DNA from: Episyrphus balteatus
Lineage: Eukaryota; Arthropoda; Insecta; Diptera; Syrphidae
Assembly: GCF_945859705.1 (NCBI RefSeq)
Contig: NC_079135.1
Location: 123,808,551-123,872,550 of the forward strand
Length of the DNA stretch: 64,000 nucleotides
Direction: 5' to 3'
Both the position numbers and the translations under genes were made by a program. This document shows, one piece after another, positions 49,101-57,359 of this stretch. Numbering within the stretch: position 1 is the first letter of the stretch; the number at the start of each line of letters is the position of its first letter. The notes beneath the pieces are model-generated. The model did no database searches. It was given only the letters and a program-made list of their open reading frames with translations, and was not told the origin of the DNA.

Positions 49101-49951
49101 AATCGCAGAAGTCTTAGCCTAGCTTTATTTTGTTCATCTAATTTTTTTTTTTGACTGTTTGAAAACAGTTTGCGCTTTATTGACCACTGCGTTTCATTTT
49201 CGGGACAAGAATCAATTTCTATGTTCAAAGGTGTTATACTAAATAACTGTTTTCCCATTGCACAAAATGATGATTTAAAACCTGAAGCAAGGTCAGGAAT
49301 GCTTTTAAACCTACAAAGAACAGCTACGCCATTTTGAACCGAGTTTAGATTTTCATCTCTACTGTGAGGATCAAATAACCAGTATAAATTGTCCTTCCTT
49401 AAAATTGCAACCGATAAATTACAAACAGTCAGAACACCAAAAATCTCAATCGAAAAAAATCTATCTAATTCACAACAGAAAAAGTCTGTTTCATCAATAT
49501 AACCCTGAAAAGGATCTAATTTGTACTCGACTTTAAATCTCGTATTTTCCACAGTAAAGGATTGAAGAACCTCATCTGCCGCCAGATAAAAAGATGAAGG
49601 TGGCTCTTTGCCAAACCTTTCTGAAAAACTAGAAACAGATTGAACATGAAGATTATGCCCATGCCTAAGAACTTGATTAATATTTTCCGTGTTCCAGACC
49701 GTTACGGATGTCAACTGGGACATACACAATGCCATTACCGAATTGCTTGTACATTGTGTATTTTTATAAATTCCCTCGAAAATGTCATTGTCTTGACAAA
49801 AAGATCCCATAATGCAACTACTGATATCAACTCTATTAATACATTTTTCATTAAGCGCCTTTTCTGAATTTTCATCGACCTGGCTAAAATTAAATAAAGT
49901 TTTTTTCTTTCCCCTGCCTTTCTTTTGAATTTTTGAAAAGTTGTTATCCAT
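43142..49951 (-). CDS. Helentron Rep/helicase/endonuclease polyprotein (2269 aa)
   Basis: One uninterrupted frame. Residues 45-230: papain-like peptidase domain (OTU or herpesvirus-USP/C76-like), Cys67 in QCTSNSVMAL and His196 in LFDPHSRD. 316-484: four 42-residue basic repeats, probable coiled coil. 569-621: cysteines C569, C574, C577, C618, C621 (probable zinc site), then a DUF6570-like region. 945-1290: Helitron Rep domain, with the HUH motif in GSPHEH (His1087, His1089), a C..C zinc segment (HTCNKGKLNKTKCRF) and the YxxxYxxK motif Y1271/Y1275/K1278. 1550-2010: PIF1/RecD-type helicase with GSAGVGKST (1581), IDEIS (1671), GDLNQLPPV (1708), HKSQGQT (1969) and VALSR. 2050-2269: EEP (APE-like) endonuclease with QNARSL, SET, GDFN and SDH. 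All key residues are present. It nicks and transfers a DNA strand for rolling-circle-like transposition in the nucleus. The EEP domain marks the Helentron branch. Confidence 0.9.
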   Translation of the reverse strand: MDNNFSKIQKKGRGKKKTLFNFSQVDENSEKALNEKCINRVDISSCIMGSFCQDNDIFEGIYKNTQCTSNSVMALCMSQLTSVTVWNTENINQVLRHGHNLHVQSVSSFSERFGKEPPSSFYLAADEVLQSFTVENTRFKVEYKLDPFQGYIDETDFFCCELDRFFSIEIFGVLTVCNLSVAILRKDNLYWLFDPHSRDENLNSVQNGVAVLCRFKSIPDLASGFKSSFCAMGKQLFSITPLNIEIDSCPENETQWSIKRKLFSNSQKKKLDEQNKARLRLLRLNETFKAKERTTQRESRKKKNEATGPTIRKIDRKRKRILRSQKDFKDIENTKQVQRMKALRSVLENRILKREKDCAKKRILRILQDYKKDENEKLLTRMRTRRSVTKNLILQREKDSAKKRILRSQQDYKKEENTKLLTRMRAKRSMIENKILERVKDNARKRSLRSQQDYRVFENTRLSTRMRTRRSNEDHRLTEKVKDVTRKQLSRCLKTTLERKRQKDKLFKESKRSVLELKQKEQQINTKQRKEKRENLLYKFREQYRDNLKKQVSEDSQAKLLFIKERSMCPEYICCFCEGTFFAHSVVKYQTTYSKKYFGKKFVESINKIRSHKSAWTCKTCYRYVQKGLVPKLAIANGLNFVPIPKSIQILSPLEERMVAPFINFMQIRDLKPFALNPQLGMKGSVVNISVEVNDMLQVLPRQFDNMKTIQLKLKRHLDHSSNYMFETIRPAVVCDALQYLKTTPLYQKNNIQVDAAYLERYDKAYDELVEFIVDSNDAQNPKGTTDSFSQDDSVLEDINLDEFVGLPKAKTNTANKAKQLEEQQILQFEMNDEVLVMDRNKEAADSVQVIAPGQGKTPVPWHLFPNLEELCFPKIYCGHPLESTNKISYSERAKSIARRYDRRGSVPTKILYMAKKKLEQSCLSNINICLRKSKSTNKVTADNVLKKHFLDSLIQHDAGYRILNRIPSSPSYWELKKMQLMAMIRQLGKPTLFLTLSAAESNWPELIQLLSKLLNNKKLSIEEAISLENCEKTELIRNDPVTCARYFDHKVAKFMKYIKSKNGPFKEFEVLDSYQRVEFQMRGSPHEHMFLWLKNAPVYKLNDEESKSRCTSFIDRFITCEDNPISPYIPYLRHRHSHTCNKGKLNKTKCRFNFPIPVMPKTQILEPLPKVPVGKEKEELSAILGNIRTRMQHFFDKPSLVPFSDILHSLKITESQYIYAIRSSLKNPQVFLKRNSLEVAINSYNKDVLNLFESNIDVQFVLEEYGIANYIVNYISKVDAGLSKLLRDAASDINQGHKNIKDKFRNIANVFLNSNLMSAQEAAYHVLSLPLSKSSRGHIFINTSPIESRLMMLKSNKFLQNLNSDSTDIFVENDFKKYSKRPVKHEELCLADFVANFTHSRRQNDEENENEDNYHLRHNSKIIRYRRYKLVQDPQNYYREQILLFMPWRNEAEEIENIDSKEAYLKNRTLVEANRLKYAIVEDDILDEALEEIRQGNERHESTPSDFLPEPEQIDILEQGGVENKKENLVNRFVSPPKISQECMILQLNKLNKDQREFVMHVYNCFKTKNCLPLNIFLSGSAGVGKSTVINSIFQLITKYFDSRPGAIGDSIKVLLTAPSGKAAFLINGVTLHTAFALPVSQYGGTMPNLSSDIANTIRQKLINLKLLIIDEISMVGSRLLSRVDTRLRQVMGRNEPFGGISIILVGDLNQLPPVFDTFIFKAPQNNDLNVFAETNTLWVLFKIFELTKIMRQQNETLFINALNNLATGTMTSEDIQLVKSREVDSTSIPEDVIRLYSTNNDVDEYNSLKLSKAPGEEISATSIDSVLGKVGEAIKKRALEALQKKKLSDLGGLSNIVRLKKNIKYMITTNIDVEDGLVNGACGELKHISMRPNTSEVDKIWILFPPNPQVGLKARQSLNKFIELNDIDRNLVPIERKVHSINVNTVNTYQILRKQFPIVPAEAITIHKSQGQTYDKVCIDLRKSKKIRRSMMYVALSRVTSLTGLFIIGNFSPPNATAEENLILDELRRLRNDCKMNLSFKNFDQKTGLIVAYQNARSLKKNINCVIADHWYSNCDVLVFSETQTLYSDSLNIPGFKLIYRSDQDYKKRKPRGLMCFVKETLSIDTKSIKSATIQIIIDSTKKTHIDLLSFELGEVLVIAGYKSPSASFEDFREQFKDFMNEIRHKLRGKIVLLGDFNINLRNKPNTFLHETLTEWNLRSALPNNAVTTDNNTQIDVIFSNIHPLECGVYESFFSDHKPIYFIYPQE
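48500..49006 (-). repeat. 126 bp coding repeats (4 units)
   Basis: Encodes residues 316-484 of the Helentron protein. Each unit is near AKKRILRSQQDYKKEEN followed by LLTRMRxRRS and a K/E-rich tail. Units 2 and 3 are closest; unit 1 and unit 4 are diverged. Reading frame is kept across all four. Confidence 0.8.
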
Positions 49952-51595
49952 TTCGATAAAAATTAAAATAGTTTTGAAAAAAAAAATTTAAATAGTATAA
50001 ATGTTTTAAAAAATTATTTGATTTAAACCAAATAACTTACCAAATAATTTTTGGTCAAAATTTTAAGAATTCTCCTGTTACTGTTTTAATTAAAGCTCTT
50101 AATTCACAATATTCACATTCAAACGAATTTAATTCTTAAAATCACTTTTTGTTAATTATAATAAAATTTCAATTTATAATTTCACTGTTAACACCACTGC
50201 CTTAAATTAAAAATTATAAGAAATTATAAGTTTTGTAATAAAAAAAAGAAACAATTTTTTTTTTTAACTTGTATTATTTAATTCTTATATAAAATTTTAC
50301 TTTCCAACTTTAACTTCTTGCACTTAACACACCACCAAATTGTTTTTTTTTTTTTTAATTCTTTTTATGAGATTTCTTATCAAAACACTCACTTTTCACT
50401 CTCTATTAAAATTGCATTTAAAAATGCAGTTTGTACAGTTTTGTAGTATATGTATAAGACTTTTGTATAGAATTGCTTCTTCAAAAATTGTTTTTTTTTT
50501 CAAATGCACACTTCTTTCCACTATCGGTTAGAAACGATTATTGATGAGGATATTGATTTTTTAAAACAAAAGAACCTTAAAATTGTACTTTTTTTATATA
50601 TTTACATACACATATAACCCTTAACAACTTTCAAAAACACATAGATATTATATGCATAAGTATATGTTAATGAAATATTTAAATTTTGTTGTGTATTCGC
50701 CATTCTGACCTGTAAATTTTTTTTGACATTCCCAAAATATAGTACCTAATGATAAGAAGGGTTGCGTAATTTCAAGAATTAAAAAACAAAATACAGCCAT
50801 GAATGAAAAAGGCAATCACTAGGTAGTATGGGATTTTCCACAGCTAGATTCTACCTGCATATAACAATAAATTTGCAATACACTCATTACAAATTTGGAT
50901 GACTTCCTTAACACCCACCGTCGAAAAAGAGGTATCTATCCATTCATTAATAAATATAGGTACAAAAATCTTTTATTTGTTATGATTTTGGGTTGAATGA
51001 ATAAGGGTTTGTGTATTTTTGGGCTGAGATAGATATATATATTGTATATTGAATAACATAACCAAATGTAGGTAGGTACATTCAATATAGAAACCCATTA
51101 CTCTGAGCTTTTATGATTTTATTGCTAAAATACTTACATATGTGTAGGTGCTCTTAATATTTTCAGATATACATACATACATACATTTATATATGTATGT
51201 ACATAAAAAAAACTATGAATGCTGAGGGTCACAGTTCATGTGAGAATTTTGCATTTTGAAAACCATTTTAAGTTTGCATCAAAATAAATGCCAAGCAACA
51301 CACGCACTTCCAAATACACAAAAATGATCAATGTTTATTTTATGTAGGTTTCTAAAATTTAAATATGAAAATTTCTAGCGATACTAACTTGAAATACGAA
51401 TGCAAGTAGGTACGTGTGATAAAATCGTGCAATAAACAATAATCAAAAAGGGGTACTTCGATTTGTAGGCAAAATTATTTAAAATGGTGTAAGAAATTAT
51501 AAAAACAAATTTACATATTTTCAAATTTCTTATGAAATTTCTTTTCAATCAAATTATAACTATGTAAGTCAAAATATTATTCCTAAAATTCTTTG
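49952..51595 (-). other. 5' non-coding part of the Helentron
   Basis: AT-rich, without a convincing ORF. TTTGGTAAGTTATTTGG on the minus strand (about 50040) resembles a splice donor, but no matching acceptor lies before the start codon. Simple ACATACAT repeats lie at 51170-51215. Confidence 0.4.
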
Positions 51596-52008
51596 ACATA
51601 AAAGCTACTTTTATCATAAGAGCAAGTACGTGCGACCCCAGTCGTGCATTTTATTTTAAATGTCGGCCATTGAAAAATATGGCGTCTCCCATTTATGCAT
51701 TCTGGTGAATTTTATGTCCACAGGGTGTGCTTCCTACACCAAAGAGAGTGTACAAAATATACCGTTTTGGTTGATTTCAGAATCGAATAATTTTATGCAC
51801 CATTAATGGTATATTATAAAAACAACTGAATATCGGTGTATTTTTTGCACAGAATCTTAAAAAAATGTTGAAATTTTTCACAGAAAAGACAGTGGTATAA
51901 TTTTTATACCACTAATTTTGAGAAATACACCATATTTTTTCAATTTCGTCAATTTTACACCAAAATTAATGAATTTACACCAATTTATACACCAGTGTGC
52001 TACTTGAG

Positions 52009-53280
52009 CCAAAAGAAATGTACAACTAAAAAAGCAAAAAAACTCAAAAAATCGATTTTTTTGATATTTTTTTTATGATTGTTTCGACTATTTTGGTATG
52101 GAAATTTTTTTTTTCAATTTTTAAAAAACATTATTCCAATAGGAAATTTATTTCTCTACAAAAAGTTGTATATGCAATATATCAAAATTTCGCTTGGTTT
52201 ATGAGGTATATTGAAAAAACCAAAAAGGGGGCTTTTGCACCCCTATCTTCAGTTTCCACCCTCTCATTTAATAGCACTCCGCGGTTTTATCTTCTTTTAT
52301 AACCCATTGAACGATTCCTGCAATAAAAACCCGTGAACGTCTTAGTTCCTTTCTAAACTACATAATCAATAGCCTATTATTTCTTTTTGAATAAAAGTCT
52401 CGATTTTTGTTTGTTATTTTTTTCTGAAAAGCCCTGTTTTGTTGCATTTAAATTGTAATATCTTTCGTTCTAGTTTCAACTTTGGAATTTTTTATACATT
52501 TTTGAAAACTGCAATAATACGGCAAGTTTTTAAAATAATAAACCAGTATCACACAATACAAATTTTTTTTCGGGATTCTGCTCTGAAATAAACGTAAGAA
52601 ATTGAGTTTTTATAAAACATGGAACTGTTAATTAATTTGCAGCAAAATGGCGTATTAAATAAAAAATATTTTGATTAATTAATTATTTCTTATTATTTGG
52701 CAATGTTTTAGTGGAAGAATTGTAAAAAAACAAAAATCAGTTATTAGCGGAGGAAGCAAAATACTGATGCAAAGTCGGGATTTTTCGAAATTTCACAAAA
52801 ACTGCATTAAATCGAAAACCGTAAGGATTTGGGATGAACAAGTTACCAAATTCTGAGAGCCCTTAAGTTGGCCTATCAGCATATTTCGTTTGATCCATTA
52901 CTTTTGGGACACCCTGTATAGTATTTACCTATATCGCAAGTAAAAATGGTGTTTTTAAAAAATCATATTTAGAAATCTAGGACCTTAGAAAAATATTCAT
53001 AATTTTTTTTTGCAATCAACTTTCAAAATTGTAGAAAAAAATTTCTACTACCCATAATAACCACGTTGTCGAAGGTCTATTTCACTTTTTGTTTTATATA
53101 ACCGTTGATAATTTGAAATTTTTAGAAAATTTTTTCAATACCTACGATGTTCTTGTATTAAATTTATCTATTGAATAAAACCATATTCAACTCTCTTTGA
53201 CTTTCTATTTAGAAAATAGCCTCATTTTTCAATGTCGTTTTTGTCCCTATTTACCATCATACTTAATGACTGAATTAAAA
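52009..53280 (+). repeat. family-A repeat, right part of the split copy
   Basis: 52009-52350 matches 59860-60175 (GCACCCCTATCTTCAGTTTC, CCCGTGAACGTCTTAGTTCC). 53010-53260 matches 60870-61100 (GTCGAAGGTCTA..., TTTAGAAAATAGCC) at similar spacing, so family A is at least 1.7 kb long. TTTACCTATATCGCAAGTAA at 52924 is a scrap of the HINE-like family. Confidence 0.6.
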
Positions 53281-53299
53281 TTGATTATAGATCAATTAA

Positions 53300-55130
53300 T
53301 TAAATTTTACTATCGCTTTTTTTTGTTTCATCGGGTTTTAAATCACAACGGTACTAAAGAAGTTTTCAACTAAAAAACAATAATAAGGGCATATGGAGCA
53401 TGGAGGCATGAGCTTATTTAAATTATATTAGTACCAACCTGCAATAATAATTCTTAAAAATCAAAACTTTAAAATATCATCCTCAATTTCATCATCCTCC
53501 CTTTTTTCACTAATTTCACATAAAAAAACAACACAAAATTAGTTCCTCCCTGTTTACTTGGGATTAAATTAAATTAAACAAACACTTTTGCCAGGCAACT
53601 TTCTATTTTTTCCAAGTTGATTTTTATGTTTTTTTTTTCAGTTTCCCTTAAACAAAAATATAGAGCTTACTTATACCATTTCCCAGCACTTAACGACTGA
53701 CCTAAATTTAGATTTTCAATTCAGTACACCATCCAACGAATAGTTTTATGCTGGTGGTTGCACCATAGCACCATGCAGTTTCCTCTTTTGCTAACTTAAT
53801 TTTCTGCTTTTCTACATTTTAGCCCGAAGCGACCGGGGCATCTCTCCGCGCTCGTTGAAACGCAGCACGGTAATTCGAAATGAATTATTTTGCCGAAAAT
53901 TTATTTGCATAGTTAAAGCTGAACAGAATTTTTAATCACCTTCCCCATGTTACCCATCCCAACACGATTCCTGATTATCCTCTAACGTAAGGATACATAA
54001 TATAGCGCATTTGTAGCAACTAGCAAAGTCGTTTCGAAAAATAAACATGATGCGCGTCGCGAATAATCTTTTTTTTTCGGGTCAACGAGGACGACGACGA
54101 GGACGACTATGATGAGGACGACGAACTGACAGAAGGGGGGGGGGGGGGGGGGAAGTCTACATCGCTATATTTTGTGTCTGTCTATTTTTGGGGGAAGAGT
54201 TTAAAGGACTAATTTGTTGAGCAGAGCGAAAGAGATAGAGAGTAGCTTGGCAGGGTTAAGGATATAAATTCCACTGACCTGAATTTAGTTTAGCAGCAGC
54301 ATGAGGTCCTACTTGGACGAATATGTTGTTATAAAGTATTCGACAGACGACTACGTTTTTGGTTTCTCCCGTTTTGTGCGGTGGCAATGCGAAATGAATT
54401 TATTAGCTGACCGCATACAAATGAGACAGCTGGATGGTGTTTCAACTTCAAACTGTCAATCAAAATGTGAACCAACGCAGGCAGAGTTCATATATATATT
54501 GGTTTCGACTGAATGCAAATGTAAGCAGAAAGTAGATACCAACACGTTGAATAACCTCATTGCATAAAGAAATAGCTCTGCAGGATTTCGAACCACCTCA
54601 CCGCCATCATCACCAAAGTTGACGTTGAAGGCGTTGAAGGTGGAAATCAAACTTTCCCCGTTTCAACCCGCATCTAACCTCGTTCTCGTCCTGTTCGTAT
54701 TGTGTAACAGCAGGCGTAAATGTTTGCTCTTACGTGAATCTTTAGATCCAATCAATTGCGTGATGTGTGTGCGGTGTGCGCGCAGGAAAACGACAGGTTG
54801 ACATGTGAGGATAAGTGATGGCTGGCTGATGGTGTGTCTATGCAACCAACGCCAACGCCAACGCAACGCGCTTTTGCTAGCGCAAAGAAAAATAATGAGA
54901 ATTTGTGTTGCTATGTGTTGCATAATCCATGAGAGGATAATAGTTAACACTCTCTCTCTCTAGGCTGACACAGTTTTGGGCAAAAAATTTAATTAAATAG
55001 CAAAAGCGATTCTGCAATTTAGATTCTCTTTGAAGAAAAAATTGAAAAAAAAAAAAATTGTTTAGTTTTAGAACAAAAATGATAAGGAAACTGCTATTAA
55101 ACAAAACAACAGTAGCAACTAGTAAATCAG
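53300..55130. other. host-like unique sequence with microsatellites
   Basis: Higher GC than the surroundings. Contains a GAC/GAG-type trinucleotide run (54085-54125) and G18 (54135-54152). No transposon ends seen. Confidence 0.45.
54301..54567 (+). CDS. doubtful 88-residue ORF behind a possible core promoter
   Basis: TATAAAT (about 54262) and TTAGTT (about 54287) precede an ATG at 54301 in GCAGCAGCATGAGG. The peptide (MRSYLDEYVV ... CKCKQK) has six cysteines but no signal peptide and no family I recognise. A GTAAGC donor-like site falls near its end, so it might be a first exon. Chance is equally likely. Confidence 0.2.
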   Translation: MRSYLDEYVVIKYSTDDYVFGFSRFVRWQCEMNLLADRIQMRQLDGVSTSNCQSKCEPTQAEFIYILVSTECKCKQKVDTNTLNNLIA

Positions 55131-55134
55131 TTTT

Positions 55135-55500
55135 TCCAGAAACTTAAATGGCTCTGTACAAGACTCTTATCATCCCAATCTTGCTGTGTGTGTGTATTGT
55201 GCAGAGCCATGATGGAATAAGATGGATGGAAATTCTTTGGATTGTATCGAAAGAAAAATTATTCGGGTGATTTTTGATGGTGATTGGCAAAAAAGATAGA
55301 CAATAACGAACTCTAGGGGTTTTAAAAGGGCAATAACCTAGCTGAATGGTTGCATGAACAGCAATGCTACGGGAAGAAAGGAGACTTAATTCTGGGTGAT
55401 GCTCATAACTTAAAAGGGACGTCAATAAACTTAGCGTGCGAAACTGGAAGAAGCAAAATCCACAATAGATTGAAGCTTCACCAAGGTGAAAAAATCTGCC
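55135..55500 (+). pseudogene. decayed LINE reverse-transcriptase C-terminal fragment
   Basis: ALYKTLIIPILL, then in another frame LDCIERKIIRVIF and GDWQKR, follow the usual order LYKTLIRPVLLYG ... ERKILRRIF ... W(R)RR at the end of many non-LTR retrotransposon polymerases. At least one frameshift and several stops are present. Not functional. Confidence 0.55.
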
Positions 55501-55584
55501 TGGTTCAATTGCCTAAGGTTAACCCACCCTTAGTTCTAAAATTATAACGGTTTTTTTATCACCTGAAAAATCACAAAAAATATT

Positions 55585-55800
55585 TTTTTGACGTGATAAC
55601 GTCTTATAAATCGATGAACCATGGCAGCCACCACAAAAAAGTGACGCCATTTTCTAACGTAACACTCTCGCACTTTCGCAGTGCGGCAAAAAATTTCAAT
55701 TCAAAATTAAAAAATAAACTATTAGAGATACAAAAATCTTCTAAGCTTATTTAAAGGATAATAACCTAAAGGTTAATAGGGTAAACAGGGGTAAAACGGA
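55585..55800 (+). repeat. left arm of a long inverted pair
   Basis: GACGTGATAACGTCTTATAA, CGATGAACCATGGCAGCCAC, AAAAAGTGAC, GCAGTGCGGCAAAAA and GATAATAACCTAA are mirrored in the same order at 61080-61295, with a ~50 base gap difference. Confidence 0.65.
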
Positions 55801-56469
55801 AAGATGAAATTTGGGCTTAAATCTAAACGCGAAGTAGTAGAGAATAGATTTTTTTTTTGTTATAGATAGATGAGATTAATTTAAGAATTACTGCATTTAA
55901 GAAAAAATTCTAAAAAATTTTGAAACTAAGCTATAACGTTTTGTTTGAACGTTGTACACGTGTTGGGGCTATGACAAAATGATGATTTTGGGTAATGGAA
56001 ATTTTTTTGACAATTCTAAAGATGCCAAGTGAAAGATGAGGGAAAAAAATTAGAAATCTGATACGAATTTTTTTCAAACATTCTGCGTTTCGAAATATGA
56101 ATTTTTGAAAAACACCTTGTTTTTTAGGGGTATTTTTGAGTAATTTTTAGCTTTTTTTTTGAGCGTTCAAAAAATCATGCCTTATGCATACATGTGCAAA
56201 AACTTGGAATCGTTTAGTGAGCTTTGACTGAATAACGGAAGAAGCAAGTTTTTAAAAAACACGTTTTTTGACCGTTTTTAACCGATTTTCATAGTTTTTT
56301 TATTTTTATCTTTTTTTCTTTAATAGATACAGGAATAAAGTATATAGAGTAATGATAGACCATGTCCACGACTAAATTAGTGCGAAGTTTCAATCATTTT
56401 CGTAAACACAATTTTGAGATAACGGTTAAATAAAATTTTAGAAATCAACAGATTATAACTTTTGACAAA

Positions 56470-57060
56470 GAGCAGATAGAAATTTTATTAAACTTTTATG
56501 AGCATCCTGATACAATTACCTTTCATTTGGTATATCGCACATAACGGTAGACTAACTACAAGCTACACAATGTTAAATCAAGAAACTTGCGAAAAACCTC
56601 AAAACACCAGTGGAGATCTGTTGCCCCCCGATTAGCCACCAGTGTGGGAAGTACCGTAATCTTAGTCTGGAAATTCGACATGGTTGACTTTAAAAAAATT
56701 CTAACTTCTCTTGTAGGCATCTTTGAAATGAGATTGATACGTCATATGAAAGGTGAAATAATAAGCTTTCACATGGTATATATTTTTTATAGGTTGTCTA
56801 ACAAAAAATTGATTCCATAGCTTGAGAACATAAAAATAAATGTTTTTTTTTTGCTTTTTTTAATGAAATTTGATCGAGTTAAAAAAATTCTAGCTCTTTT
56901 TGTAGATGTCTCATAGACCTGATCGATATATATATTTTGGGCTAAGACAATAAGCTTTCAGATGGTAAAAATTTTGTATAGGTTGTTAGGTAAAAAAATG
57001 GAATTAATGACGTGAGAAGATAAAAATTCATGTTTTTTTTGCTTTTTTTGATAAAAATTA
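56470..57060 (+). repeat. ~190 bp tandem repeat
   Basis: Units at about 56680 and 56870 share AAAAAAATTCTA, TTGTAGRYRTCT, AATAAGCTTTCA, ATGGTA, TATAGGTTGT and a TGTTTTTTTTGC tail. A poorer unit precedes at 56470. The ORF at 56587-56820 lies over it. Confidence 0.55.
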
Positions 57061-57359
57061 TTTTTTTTTTTTTAATAAATTATTTTTATACTTTTTGCGC
57101 ATTGTAAAAATTTAAAAATGGTTTTATTCTTAAGAAGAAATACTTGGCTTTTAAATTGCATAATTTTTTTTGTAAGCTTTTAAAATAAAAAAATTTATAA
57201 TGGGAAAATAAAAAAGGTATTTTTGTTTAGCTTTTTCTTGTAAATTATGATTGTTTGAAAAAAGTAAACGCTTCAATTGACTCATTTTAAACAAAAGCAC
57301 ACAACCTGTTTTCTCACGACGTTATCACGTAAAATTATCGTCCGTAAACCGTTTTTACA

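Larger units (their letters stand above)
42883..51595 (-). mobile_element. Helentron-type autonomous Helitron
   Basis: An ~8.7 kb insert carrying the Rep/helicase ORF on the minus strand, with about 0.26 kb 3' and 1.6 kb 5' non-coding sequence. Near the left (3') end GGTCT (42912) and AGACC (42937) could form a stem. AATTTTAGG occurs in inverted orientation about 20 bases inside both proposed ends (42907 and 51582). No target duplication is evident, as expected for Helitrons. The exact ends are inferred by comparison with the uninterrupted HINE-like copies at 94 and 24937. Confidence 0.6.
41600..51653 (+). mobile_element. HINE/Helitron-like element, copy 6, interrupted by the Helentron
   Basis: The left part (41600-42882) begins TTTACTTGCTCTATAGGGCA and follows copy 2 nearly to its end. 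The last ~60 bases, with GAGCAAGTACGTGCGACCCC and AGTCGTGCATTTTAT, are at 51596-51653. The 8.7 kb between is absent from the other copies. Either a separate Helentron inserted close to the end, or this is a large relative of the family. The ORF orientation opposes the hairpin end, which favours separate insertion. Confidence 0.55.
40920..52008. mobile_element. family-B TIR element (interrupted)
   Basis: A perfect 13 bp inverted repeat, CTCAAGTAGCACA (40920-40932) and TGTGCTACTTGAG (51996-52008), with CC possibly duplicated at the target. Its own sequence is 40920-41599 plus 51654-52008, about 1.03 kb. TACACC/GGTGTA motifs recur many times next to both ends, as expected for transposase-binding subterminal repeats. 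No transposase is visible. A HINE-like element sits inside. Confidence 0.65.
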
